From: an uncultured Fretibacterium sp.
GTDB lineage: Bacteria; Synergistota; Synergistia; Synergistales; Aminobacteriaceae
Assembly (NCBI GenBank): GCA_946183145.1
Contig: CAMGZM010000003.1
Span: forward strand, 124,001-188,000
Reading direction: 5' to 3'
DNA: 64,000 nucleotides
Each line of letters starts with the position of its first letter. Position 1 is the first letter of the stretch. The translations under genes were made by a program, and so were the position numbers. The notes beneath the pieces are model-generated. The model was given only the letters and a program-made list of their open reading frames with translations. It made no database searches and was not told where the DNA came from. Shown here one piece after another: positions 7,007 through 15,420 of this stretch.

Positions 7007-8946
7007 TCGTATTCGCTGAAAGACTCAGTGTCGATTGATTTTATCTCGTAAACTTTCTCGACATTCACGCAGAAATTGTTTGCTATCATGAGATTTGCGA
7101 GCTTCACGCCGTCAATGAGCATCAGTCTTTCATCAGCCGCAAGAATCTGCGCATTTTCGGAAAAATTTGCTGTCGTCGCGTAAATTCCTTTTCCGCCCTT
7201 GTCAGCTAATTCGTCAATGAAGTCTTGAATGTCCGCTTTGCCTATAGTTTTTCCGGGATAAAGTTTGCGTGCCTGAATGTAGATGTTCGCGCCTGTTTTG
7301 TTGTCGAGGATTACGCCGTGAATCATATCGCTTCCGGATGACTCTGTAGTGTATCGTGCTGTCTGGAACGCGAAATAGCCCATTTTCGACAGAAGGTCAA
7401 TCACAAGCATCTCGAAACGGTCAGAAGGTAGTCCGGCCGCCTTCATCAATAACTCGTCAGCAAGCTCAGAATTATACCGCGCAATAACGTCATCAATACT
7501 GTTTGAGGGAATCGCAGCAGAAAGAATTTCAGGGTCATATTCTTCTTCGTGTTCTGACTCTTCCGGCTCTGGTTCGGGCTGTGATTCTTCCTGTTCTGTT
7601 TCGGGCGTTAAGTCTTCTTGTGTTTCGTCTGGTTCGTACATGTCTTCGGGCATTTGGTTGTACACTTCTTCCGTGTCTAAAATTTCTTCAGGGGCTTCGT
7701 CTGATTCCTTCCCCGCAAAATCTTCCGTTAATGTGTCATCGGCTTGTGAGTCCTCTTGCGATTCTGTGTCAAATTCCGTTAATGTCTCATCACCCGCAGG
7801 AGTCTCAATATCTGTTACTGCGTCAACGGCTAATGAGTCTTGTTGTGATTCTGTATCATCTTCCGGCAATGTCTCATCATCCGTTGAAGTCTCAATGTTG
7901 GGTATCATGTCAACGGTTAATGAGTCTGGCTGTGATTCAGTATCAGCTTCCGGCGGAGTCTCATCATCCGTTGAAGTCTCAACGTCTGGTATTGCGTCAA
8001 CGGCTTGTGAGTCTGGCTGTGATTCAGTGTCGAGTTCCGGCGGAGTCTCATCATCCGTTGAAGTCTCAACGTCTGGTATTGCGTCAACGGCTTGTGAGTC
8101 TGGCTGTGATTCAGTGTCGAGTTCCGGCAATGTCTCATCATTCGCAGGAGTCTCAATATCAGGTATTACGTCAACGGCTTGTGAGTCTTGTTGTGATTCT
8201 GTATCAATTTCCGGCAATGTATCATCATTCGCGGGAGTCTCAATATCTGGTACTGTGTCAACGGCTAATGAGTCTGGTTGTGAGTCAGTATCAATTTCCG
8301 GCAAATTCTCATCACTCGCAGGAGTCTCAATGTCGGGTACTGCGTCAACAGCTTGTGAGTCTGGCTGTGATTCTGTATCAATTTCCGGCAATGTCTCATC
8401 ATTCGCGGGAGTCTCAATATCTGGTACTGTGTCAACGGCTAATGAGTCTGGTTGCGATTCAGTATCAGCTTCCGGCAGTGTCTCATCATTCGCAGGAGTC
8501 TCAATGTCGGGTACTGTGTCAACGGCTAATGAGTCTGGTTGTGAGTCAGTATCAATTTCCGGCAAAATTTCAGGTTCATTACGAGTCTTAACAGGCTTAA
8601 TCCCTAAAGTTTCGGATAAAGGCAGAGGCTTCTTCCTGCGTTCTTTAAGATATTCATCACTTATAATTTCCGGGCCGCCCTCAAGAATTTCTGTTCCTGC
8701 ATTCGTTATCATATATGTATTTCCCGACGGGTTATAGAGCAGGTTATTTTTCTTCAAGTCTGACTTAGCTTCGTTTATTCTGCTCCGTAAAATATTTTTA
8801 TCACCCGATGAAAAGTCATTGAGATTCAACCCGTAATATTCAGCTATGATTTCAAGCATTTCATTAATTGAGAAATTTCGGGGAGCCTCACCTTTGAATG
8901 CCTCAAGCAGCGGCCTGCGTATTTCCTGAGTGCCGGGGAGCGGCAT
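7003..8946 (-). CDS. Mrr-like restriction endonuclease family protein with a repetitive acidic linker
   Basis: Three-part protein of 647 residues. Residues 1-95 resemble the Mrr N-terminal winged helix (LLEAFKGEAPR, INEAKSDLKKNNLL). Residues 127-405 are about 9.5 copies of a 29-residue acidic unit with DTESQPDS and IPDIETPA-type blocks, followed by more acidic low-complexity sequence. Residues 500-625 resemble the Mrr catalytic domain (RFEMLVIDLLSKMGY, GSDMIHGVILD, IYIQARK, ATTANFSENAQ, MLIDGVKLANLM). In Mrr nucleases the core is D...QAK. Here the lysine position reads QAR followed by K, so activity is uncertain. No methyltransferase is nearby. Coupling to rimO suggests a housekeeping or regulatory role rather than classical restriction. 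The ATG is supported by GAGGTG upstream. Confidence 0.75.
   Translation of the reverse strand: MPLPGTQEIRRPLLEAFKGEAPRNFSINEMLEIIAEYYGLNLNDFSSGDKNILRSRINEAKSDLKKNNLLYNPSGNTYMITNAGTEILEGGPEIISDEYLKERRKKPLPLSETLGIKPVKTRNEPEILPEIDTDSQPDSLAVDTVPDIETPANDETLPEADTESQPDSLAVDTVPDIETPANDETLPEIDTESQPDSQAVDAVPDIETPASDENLPEIDTDSQPDSLAVDTVPDIETPANDDTLPEIDTESQQDSQAVDVIPDIETPANDETLPELDTESQPDSQAVDAIPDVETSTDDETPPELDTESQPDSQAVDAIPDVETSTDDETPPEADTESQPDSLTVDMIPNIETSTDDETLPEDDTESQQDSLAVDAVTDIETPAGDETLTEFDTESQEDSQADDTLTEDFAGKESDEAPEEILDTEEVYNQMPEDMYEPDETQEDLTPETEQEESQPEPEPEESEHEEEYDPEILSAAIPSNSIDDVIARYNSELADELLMKAAGLPSDRFEMLVIDLLSKMGYFAFQTARYTTESSGSDMIHGVILDNKTGANIYIQARKLYPGKTIGKADIQDFIDELADKGGKGIYATTANFSENAQILAADERLMLIDGVKLANLMIANNFCVNVEKVYEIKSIDTESFSEYE
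7732..8568 (-). repeat. 87-bp in-frame minisatellite, about 9.5 copies
   Basis: Imperfect tandem copies of an 87-bp unit (29 codons) lie within the Mrr-like gene. Neighbouring copies differ by a few bases, and the copies around 7960-8110 are nearly identical, a sign of recent expansion. The length is a multiple of three, so copy changes keep the frame. The low-complexity composition also leaves long meaningless open frames on the opposite strand. Confidence 0.95.
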
Positions 8947-9072
8947 AATGTCTTCACCTCGTAATAATGATTGGATTGTGAAAGATTATACTTCAAAATT
9001 CAAGGCGGGCAATGAAATTCTGAGAGGCTATAATCAATCTACAATATTTATGCTTAAAGGAGCGGTTACGAA

Positions 9073-10023
9073 ATGAGACTCTCAAAAATTTTTTCCCGGT
9101 TGATTTTTGCGTTTGTGATGCTGAATGCGTCAGTTTCATTTTGCGAATGGAGGACAGAAAGCACCGATTTACGCCGGGCATTTCCGAACGTCATAACCCC
9201 TCCCGCAAAGTTAATCCCGTCTCATGAATTACCCCCTTTGAGCAAAGACGAGGGAGTCATACGCCGCGTGAAACTTCCTGAGGGTATGAAGGCCGTTGCG
9301 ATTACGTTCGACATGTGCGAGCTTGACACTACAACAACAGGCTGCGACATGGCCGTGATGAGCTTCTTGCGTGAGCGTGAAATCCCTGCGACTCTCTTCA
9401 TGGGCGGAAAATGGATGCGGACTCATTCCCAGCGCGTGAAAGAAATCATGACTGAGGGAAAATTGTTCGAGATCGGTAATCACAATTGGAGTCACGGGAA
9501 CTGCGCTTTATTGTCGGAGGAAGGACTCAAGGCTCAAATTTTGTGGACGCAATCCGAGTATGAATTGTTGCGTGAGGAGTCCGGCGTTAATGATATTCCT
9601 GAAGTGCCTGTGCTTTTCAGGCTTCCTTATGGGAGGAACAACAACCGTGCGCTGAAAATTATTGCGGGATTGGGGCTGCGTGTGATTCAGTGGGACGTAG
9701 CTGCGGAGGCTGGCGACAATTCCGACATCAATCGGGCAAAACGTAACGCGAGAAAGGTTGCGGCCATGACGAAGTCGGGAAGCATATTGCTCTTTCACGC
9801 GAACTTAGTCCCAAAAGGAACGGTGAATCTATTGCGTGAAGTCGTTGATATTCTTTCTGCTGACGGTTACGAGTTCGTGAAGGTCAGCGAGCTTTTGACG
9901 ATGGGAGAAATTGAGACTGTTAGAGACGGATATTTTTCGAGGCCGGGGGATAATCACGCGCTTGATAAAAAGTTTGGGATTGACGGCACAGGGAGGAAGA
10001 CTCGCTTTACAGGGAAGCCGTAA
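9073..10023 (+). CDS. Exported polysaccharide deacetylase (NodB family)
   Basis: 316 residues with a hydrophobic signal sequence at about 6-23. The NodB homology domain starts near residue 74: AITFDMCE with D80, then the HNWSH metal pair (H137 and H141), then FRLPYG, and an ILLFHAN block near the end. The usual second aspartate of the TFDD motif is replaced by Met81, so metal binding may differ from the textbook enzyme. Family members remove acetyl groups from peptidoglycan, chitooligosaccharides or exopolysaccharide. A strong AAAGGAG lies 11 nt before the ATG. It stands alone and is transcribed away from the Mrr-like gene. Confidence 0.85.
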   Translation: MRLSKIFSRLIFAFVMLNASVSFCEWRTESTDLRRAFPNVITPPAKLIPSHELPPLSKDEGVIRRVKLPEGMKAVAITFDMCELDTTTTGCDMAVMSFLREREIPATLFMGGKWMRTHSQRVKEIMTEGKLFEIGNHNWSHGNCALLSEEGLKAQILWTQSEYELLREESGVNDIPEVPVLFRLPYGRNNNRALKIIAGLGLRVIQWDVAAEAGDNSDINRAKRNARKVAAMTKSGSILLFHANLVPKGTVNLLREVVDILSADGYEFVKVSELLTMGEIETVRDGYFSRPGDNHALDKKFGIDGTGRKTRFTGKP

Positions 10024-10056
10024 AGAAGTGTGAGTATCCTCCCTATTTAACCTAAA

Positions 10057-10677
10057 TCACCATAAATTATTCTTGTAGTTGAAGAACGTCAGTATATTTC
10101 CCAGCAACCACTCTTCGTCATTTAGTGCCTGACGATAATCACATGTCTCACTGAAATATATTCTGATGCGTTTTCCTTTCGCTGTAAGATGTGCTACAGC
10201 CTTATTCAATGTTATATTCGTACTCTGGCTTCCCCCGGGATTTCCATACTGCTGAAAGCGGCGGCCTATTTTCTCCGCGCTGCCTAAGTATAATAGCAGG
10301 TTGTCAATTTTATTTTTGCTGGACTTTTTGCGCCACGTATCAAATGTATAGGGAAGCCATGTGCTTTGACTGTTGAGATCCCAACCGTCAGCAACCCAGA
10401 AATACACGCCCGGATCATTTCTTCCGTTCAGGCCCGGAACTGTAAATCTGCACTGTGAACCATTAGAAGCATTAACTTGTATATTTCCGCAGTCTTCCAA
10501 GGCGTAAAGTGTACGTATTGTTGGGCTGCGCGGATCAAAAACGCTGCGACTCAAATACGGGAAATCGGACGAAGAACTTGACGCACGGTTATTGCTGTTA
10601 CTTTTGTTGCTGTCGTCTCCGAAAAAATAGTTATACCCCGCTATTAATGCTCCTCCCAATGCAATCCATTCAAGCAA
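10057..10677 (-). CDS. Membrane-anchored protein with GIY-YIG-like motifs
   Basis: 206 residues. The N-terminus is a hydrophobic stretch (about 3-19), followed by an Asn/Ser-rich linker. The C-terminal part shows a pattern reminiscent of GIY-YIG nucleases: a GVYFW segment, then LLLYLGSAEKIGRRFQQYGN with the Tyr-Leu-Gly and Arg of the motif, then a late ALNDEEWLL stretch that may hold the catalytic Glu. I cannot confirm the fold. The start is a TTG at 10677, nine nt after AAGGAG. It sits alone between the deacetylase and rny. Confidence 0.55.
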   Translation of the reverse strand: MLEWIALGGALIAGYNYFFGDDSNKSNSNNRASSSSSDFPYLSRSVFDPRSPTIRTLYALEDCGNIQVNASNGSQCRFTVPGLNGRNDPGVYFWVADGWDLNSQSTWLPYTFDTWRKKSSKNKIDNLLLYLGSAEKIGRRFQQYGNPGGSQSTNITLNKAVAHLTAKGKRIRIYFSETCDYRQALNDEEWLLGNILTFFNYKNNLW

Positions 10678-10914
10678 ATCGCATTTCTCCTTTCATAATT
10701 TTTGATTTTAATAATAGTTTACGTATTTATTTACTGTCCAGTGCATTTAATCACATTAAGCCGTTTTTCTTTCTCATTAAATTTTTGCTTGTTAAACGCC
10801 GTGTGAGAATGTAAAATTTTTTCATATCTGCCCAATTACGAGATTGAAAACAGCACCCCTTCTTTTTTTGGGAATATAAATTCATCGATTGACATAACAG
10901 AAAGGATAAAAGAC

Positions 10915-12444
10915 ATGCAATACGTGTTGGCATTATTCACATTCATTGCCGGCTCTGGTTTGTCTTATGCAGTGTTAAGAGCGTGGGACAATTCGAGGGT
11001 AAACGGCACCAAGAATCAAATCTCAAACATGCTCAGAGAAGCGGAAGAAACATCAGAGCGAGTGAAGCAGGCAAAAATCAGTGAGACACGCGAGGAAGTT
11101 ACACGCTTGCGGCAGGAAGCGCAAAGAGACATCAAAGAACGCCGACTCGAAATTCAGCGCACAGAACGGAAATTAGAGCAGAAAGAGGACAACCTCGACA
11201 AGAAACTTGACCGCGTAACACGAAAAGAAGACGAGCTTAAAGCAAGGCATGAGGATTTAGAGAAACGCCGCGCCGATTTGGAGTCAGTGATTCAGCAGCA
11301 GGAAGCAAAATTGCAGGAGATCGCCGCCATGACACGCGAGGAAGCTCAAGAGATTCTCATGGCAAAAACAGAAGCGGACGCAAAACACCTCTTAGGACTC
11401 CGTCTGAAGGAAGTAGAAGAGCAGTTCCAGCGAGAAGCCGACCGAAAATCACGCGACATCATAATAGGAGCAATGCAGAGATGCGCCGCCGAAAGCGCAG
11501 GAGAGTCAAGCATAAGCGTTGTGCCTCTTCCGTCAGAAGAAATGAAGGGACGCATAATAGGCCGTGAAGGAAGAAACATACGGACATTCGAGAGCCTCAC
11601 AGGAGTAGACCTCATAATAGACGACACACCTGAAGCAGTAACACTTTCCAGCTTTGACCCTATACGCAGAGAAATCGCCCGTCGCGCTATGGAGCGTCTT
11701 GTTGTTGACGGACGTATTCACCCCGCCCGTATCGAGGAGCTAATCGAGAAGGCAGCGCGTGATATTGACGAGGAAATGATAACAGAGGGTGAGAATGTCA
11801 TTCTCGAACTCGGAATCAAAAACATGAACAACGAACTTGTACGCACAATAGGCCAGCTCAAATTCAGATTCAGTTACGGGCAGAACGTTTTAGCTCACAG
11901 CATGGAAGTCGCACAGATCGCGGGAATAATAGCGGCTGAACTTGGAGTCGACGAGGAAATAGCCCGGCGCGGAGGATTATTGCACGACATAGGGAAGGCG
12001 ATTGACCGACAAACGGAAGGCCCTCACGCTGAAATCGGCGCGGATTTGGCACGGAGATTAGGCGAGCGTCCCGAAATCGTGAGCTGTATTGCGTGCCATC
12101 ATGATAATCTTGAAGTTGACTCAGTGTATGAAGTGATTGTAGCTGTTGCTGATGCTATAAGCGCGTCAAGGCCGGGTGCAAGGCGTGAAAGTCTTGACGC
12201 ATACATTAAGCGGCTCGAAAAACTTGAAGAGATTGCACAGGGTTTTACGGGCGTAACTAAGGCTTATGCTATGCAGGCGGGGCGTGAAGTCAGAGTCGTA
12301 CTCAATTCGGATCAGACGGATGACGGAACAGTCCACAAATTAGCGTTTGACATAGCGAGAAGGATAGAAGCCGAGCTGAAATATCCCGGACAAATACGGG
12401 TCAGCGTATCACGTGAGACAAAAGCATCGGAGTTTGCGAAATGA
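10915..12444 (+). CDS. rny: Ribonuclease Y
   Basis: Membrane-bound endoribonuclease that starts mRNA decay, in place of or alongside RNase E. It has 509 residues: an N-terminal membrane anchor (about 3-23), a long charged coiled coil (30-195), a KH RNA-binding domain (GRIIGREGRNIRTFESLTG, about 205-265) and an HD domain with LAHSMEVAQ and GGLLHDIGKAID, which provide the metal-binding His and His-Asp. Length and order match the family. AGAAAGGA precedes the ATG. The last codons overlap ymdB by 4 nt, a widely conserved pairing. Confidence 0.96.
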   Translation: MQYVLALFTFIAGSGLSYAVLRAWDNSRVNGTKNQISNMLREAEETSERVKQAKISETREEVTRLRQEAQRDIKERRLEIQRTERKLEQKEDNLDKKLDRVTRKEDELKARHEDLEKRRADLESVIQQQEAKLQEIAAMTREEAQEILMAKTEADAKHLLGLRLKEVEEQFQREADRKSRDIIIGAMQRCAAESAGESSISVVPLPSEEMKGRIIGREGRNIRTFESLTGVDLIIDDTPEAVTLSSFDPIRREIARRAMERLVVDGRIHPARIEELIEKAARDIDEEMITEGENVILELGIKNMNNELVRTIGQLKFRFSYGQNVLAHSMEVAQIAGIIAAELGVDEEIARRGGLLHDIGKAIDRQTEGPHAEIGADLARRLGERPEIVSCIACHHDNLEVDSVYEVIVAVADAISASRPGARRESLDAYIKRLEKLEEIAQGFTGVTKAYAMQAGREVRVVLNSDQTDDGTVHKLAFDIARRIEAELKYPGQIRVSVSRETKASEFAK

Positions 12445-13241
12445 GGATATTATTTTCCGGCGATGTTGCGTGGAGAATTGGCCGTGAGACTCTCGCGTAT
12501 TCTCTTCCGATTCTGAGGCGCGATTACGGCCCGTTTGATTTCGTCATCATAAACTGCGAGAACGCCGCGCACGGCAAAGGTATAACCGACAGAATTTTTG
12601 ACAGCTTCATAGGTTTGGGAGTTGACGCAATGACATCGGGAAATCACATCTGGGACAAGCCGACAGCATTCTCGCTTCTTGATGAGGACATGAGGATTTT
12701 CCGCCCTGCTAATTATTCGCGGACATGTCCCGGGCGCGGTCATGGGATAATCGAACGAAAAGGGAAAAAGCTCGGCATTCTGAATCTTGAAGGACAAGTG
12801 TTTATGCCGCCGATAGATTCCCCGTTCTTTTGCGCTGATGAACTTATTGACGAGATGAAATCACAATACGGTGAAAATTTGCCGGTGTTCGTGGACTTTC
12901 ACGCAGAGGCAACGAGCGAGAAACAGGCGATGGTGTATTACCTTGACGGGCGTGTTAGTGCGGTTGTCGGGACACATACGCATGTTCAGACGGCGGATGA
13001 AAGAATCATGCCGAAAGGGACGGCGTATATTTCTGACGCGGGTATGACTGGCGGCCATGACGGTATATTAGGAGTGAGCTATGACTCAGTGATGCCGAAA
13101 TTCATCGAGGGGCTTCCGTGCAAATTTGAGGGGAGCGAATCGGGTGCGGCTTTCAACGGGGTAATAGTTGAGATTGACGACAGCACCGGGCTTTCTGAGA
13201 GCATTACGAGAATACAGCTTCCGGTGAATGAATTGACGTAG
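12441..13241 (+). CDS. ymdB: YmdB family metallophosphoesterase
   Basis: 266-residue calcineurin-like phosphoesterase of the TIGR00282/YmdB type. Members have been reported to hydrolyse 2',3'-cyclic nucleotides and influence biofilm behaviour in Bacillus. The metal-binding blocks appear in order: GDVAWRIGRE, INCENAAHGKG, SGNHIWDK, FHAEATSEKQA, and GTHTHVQTADE. The ATG overlaps the rny stop (ATGA). An intrinsic terminator follows at 13274, so rny-ymdB ends here. Confidence 0.94.
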   Translation: MRILFSGDVAWRIGRETLAYSLPILRRDYGPFDFVIINCENAAHGKGITDRIFDSFIGLGVDAMTSGNHIWDKPTAFSLLDEDMRIFRPANYSRTCPGRGHGIIERKGKKLGILNLEGQVFMPPIDSPFFCADELIDEMKSQYGENLPVFVDFHAEATSEKQAMVYYLDGRVSAVVGTHTHVQTADERIMPKGTAYISDAGMTGGHDGILGVSYDSVMPKFIEGLPCKFEGSESGAAFNGVIVEIDDSTGLSESITRIQLPVNELT

Positions 13242-13273
13242 GAATGTAACAGGGGTGCAGATGGCAGAATGAG

Positions 13274-13304
13274 TCCTTCCTCGTGAGTGAGGGAGGATTT
13301 TTTT
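13274..13304 (+). terminator. Intrinsic terminator after ymdB
   Basis: A 9-bp stem, TCCTTCCTC against GAGGGAGGA with one G-U pair, closes a 6-nt loop and is followed by seven T residues. The convergent DpnII fragment ends inside the T-tract. Confidence 0.9.
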
Positions 13305-13839
13305 ACGCGCTGAAAATCTGAGAGAAAACTCCGTTCTCCATGTCCTTAATGTTGAAGAGGGTATCAAGCACGGAGAATGTTTCATGAAGATCATTCTTTG
13401 CGCCTTCCCAGCCCTTGCCGTCAGTAATCCACATAAACGTGAAGCCGGGAATATTGCGTGAATGCTCTGCTATAAGTCTGTAGCTTCTTGCGGTTTCGCT
13501 GATTTTTGAGCCGTAAGAAGCGTAAAAATTTGACTCGATTGTGTAGACATGGCCGACACCCGGAGGGAGACCGCTTGCGGGCAGAGTTTTTACGGCAAAA
13601 TCCCAGCGTTTATTTTTTGCGAATGATTCAGGCAGTGTGATTCCGAATTGCTTTGTGAGTATGCTTGTTTTTATTTCGCGTGAATATGTTACGCCGGATT
13701 TTTTGAGGAAGTATTCTACAAGATGTTCCATTTGATGGCCGCCTCTGTTTTTCCGACCGTTTGAATCGAGTCCTGTTTCAACGCCCGTAACATAATCGTT
13801 AAGGTCATGAATGATGTTATTCTGTATCAATCTCATCAT
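13303..13839 (-). pseudogene. N-terminally truncated DpnII/MboI-type restriction endonuclease
   Basis: The 178-residue product matches the C-terminal part of DpnII (288 residues, cuts unmethylated GATC) from LIQNNIIHDLNDYVTGVETG onwards. The blocks GLDSNGRKNRGG, RWDF with IESNFY (putative PD-ExN catalytic residues), ETARSYRLIAEHS and FMWITDGKGWEGAKN are all clear. About the first 110-140 residues are missing. Upstream sequence is instead the end of a DpnD-like gene, and no good ribosome site precedes the ATG. No GATC methyltransferase is seen in the window, although active DpnII needs one. Probably a dead remnant. A naturally short variant is less likely. Confidence 0.75.
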
Positions 13840-14027
13840 TCCACACTTTGAATAAGCCATCCTTCCACAACTTGAACTCAACTCCCGTAAAATTTTCCGA
13901 GTCAAGAATGTATTCTCCGCTGTTGTAACTGTCTTCTGCTTTCTCTAATGCTTCCGTCTTCATTGTCAGCTTCAACAGTAACAACCTTTTCTAGCGTCTC
14001 CATTATCAAAACTTCAAACTTTGGCAT
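13817..14027 (-). pseudogene. dpnD: Frameshifted DpnD-like gene
   Basis: Starting at the ATG (14027) after a strong AGGGG site, the frame encodes MPKFEVLIMETLEKVVTVEA and then fails. A second frame continues the same protein: TEALEKAEDSYNSGEYIL, then DSENFTGVEFKLWKDG, ending at TAA 13819-13817. Joined, these give a roughly 70-residue protein with the look of DpnD/PcfM-family proteins, the small partner encoded beside DpnI. The switch needs one extra base near 13955-13960. It could be a real mutation or a sequencing or assembly error. The gene starts 1 nt after the DpnI stop. Confidence 0.7.
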
Positions 14028-14028
14028 G

Positions 14029-14799
14029 TTATCCCCTCCGAATTTTTTTGTACCTTCCATTGCCGAGAAACTCAATAAATCCTTTGTCCCTGAGATACTG
14101 CAATTGCTGCCGGATTTTTGCGCGTATGTTGTGATTGTCAGGGTGCTTTTCTCTCAGCTCATCCGTGAACACACATACGTCATCAAGCGAAAATATATCG
14201 TCTGCGATCTTATCAGTACATTTCAGAATGTCCATAAGCCAGCCCCGCAAATTCATATTGCCGACTTTCAGCTTCACGGCCTCTGCGTAATTTCTCAGAA
14301 CGGAATCTTTGTCGCGTTCCCTGTGAGACTCGATTACCGGGATTTTTCCGATGATTGGAATCTCACTGTACATTATCCACGAGCCTATATACCCTGCGCG
14401 CCTCGCTGTTTGTGCTAACGGAGGGCGTATCTTCAAAATGTCGGGCGTGAAAAAATATTTTGGTACAACCGTCAAATCTTCAACAGAATTTTCATGATAC
14501 CTCATCACAAACAAATTCGGATTCGTGCTGCTCGTTATCCGTGAAAGTGCCGCGTAATATGCTCCGTCAAGAATACTTTTCCCGATTGAGTCGCGCTTGC
14601 TTTTGAGTTCGTATATTTCCCCGCATGACTCACATTTGAAGTCAGCAACTCTTGAATTATTCGGAAGGTGCAGCAGTGAGACATTCCCGCATGAAGGGCA
14701 GTACATTTCCTGCGTCATCCATAACTCACTGACGACTCGTATTATCTGTGAGGGACTCTTGTAGCGTGATGATGTTAATTCCGGCAATGTGAGATTCAT
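14029..14799 (-). CDS. dpnC: DpnI-type methyl-directed restriction endonuclease
   Basis: 256 residues, against 254 for pneumococcal DpnI. DpnI cleaves GATC only when the adenine is N6-methylated, so it needs no protective methyltransferase. A zinc site is formed by C34, C37, C56 and C59. The nuclease core is ADF with D53 and ELKSK with E64 and K66. Family blocks include PPLAQTARRAGYIG. The C-terminal winged helix, which reads the methylated site, has IRQQLQYLRDKGFIEF. All key residues are intact, so the enzyme is probably active. The host's own GATC sites must then lack Dam-type methylation. It is transcribed divergently from the cyclophilin operon. Confidence 0.95.
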   Translation of the reverse strand: MNLTLPELTSSRYKSPSQIIRVVSELWMTQEMYCPSCGNVSLLHLPNNSRVADFKCESCGEIYELKSKRDSIGKSILDGAYYAALSRITSSTNPNLFVMRYHENSVEDLTVVPKYFFTPDILKIRPPLAQTARRAGYIGSWIMYSEIPIIGKIPVIESHRERDKDSVLRNYAEAVKLKVGNMNLRGWLMDILKCTDKIADDIFSLDDVCVFTDELREKHPDNHNIRAKIRQQLQYLRDKGFIEFLGNGRYKKIRRG

Positions 14800-14880
14800 A
14801 TTGTTTTGTCCTTTGTGTGATTGTGCATAGTGATATTATATTCAGACATTCCACAACACTAAGGAGGATTCATTATCATC

Positions 14881-15417
14881 ATGTACAAATTAATCTGCAA
14901 GATTCTCGCGCTCGCTTTCGTATGTTCCCCGGCATTCGCTGATGAACCCGTGAAACGTCCCCTCGCAAAATTCCAGACCTCAATGGGAGATTTCACCATC
15001 GAATTATATTCAGACCTCGCGCCCAACACCGTAACAAACTTCATCACATTAGCACGCAAAAATTTCTATGACGGCGTAATCTTTCACCGCGTAATCGACA
15101 AGTTCATGATTCAGGGCGGCGATCCCACAGGAACAGGCAGAGGCGGACCGGGTTACGCGATTCCCGACGAGTTCGGCGAAGGACTCAAGCATGACGCTCC
15201 CGGCATTCTCTCAATGGCTAACGCTGGCCCTAACACAGGAGGCTCACAATTCTTCATTACGCTCGTCCCGACTCCGTGGCTTGACGGCCATCACGCTATA
15301 TTCGGTCATGTTGTTGACGGTATGAATGTTGTTGAGAAAATCGGCCATGTGAAAACTGACAGGCAGGACAGGCCGAAAGAAGACGTAACAATCAAGACAA
15401 TCACAATCGAGGAGTAA
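14881..15417 (+). CDS. Exported cyclophilin-type peptidyl-prolyl isomerase
   Basis: 178 residues with a signal peptide (hydrophobic 4-18, cleavage probably after ...PAFA). The cyclophilin domain follows with VIFHRVIDKFMIQGGDP, GSQFFIT and WLDGHHAIFG, including the catalytic Arg and the Phe/Met pocket residues. It should assist folding of exported proteins in the periplasm. AAGGAGG lies about 13 nt upstream of the ATG, longer than usual. The next gene starts 3 nt after its stop. It is the first gene of an operon running to mutS2. Confidence 0.93.
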   Translation: MYKLICKILALAFVCSPAFADEPVKRPLAKFQTSMGDFTIELYSDLAPNTVTNFITLARKNFYDGVIFHRVIDKFMIQGGDPTGTGRGGPGYAIPDEFGEGLKHDAPGILSMANAGPNTGGSQFFITLVPTPWLDGHHAIFGHVVDGMNVVEKIGHVKTDRQDRPKEDVTIKTITIEE

Positions 15418-15420
15418 AAC

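Noticed and set aside
7732-8568. CRISPR-like array
   Set aside because: The units are contiguous 87-bp coding copies with no spacers, and the frame encodes one protein.
7503-8737. Long plus-strand open frames of about 360 codons inside the Mrr-like gene
   Set aside because: They are antisense to the 87-bp repeats and encode Ser/Val or Leu/Arg low-complexity repeats; the repeat unit keeps every frame open. No ribosome site or family match.
13303-13905. Intact DpnII with a start at 13905
   Set aside because: The first ~20 residues of that frame come from the DpnD-like gene read out of frame; the match to DpnII begins only at about 13830, and the family N-terminal half is absent.
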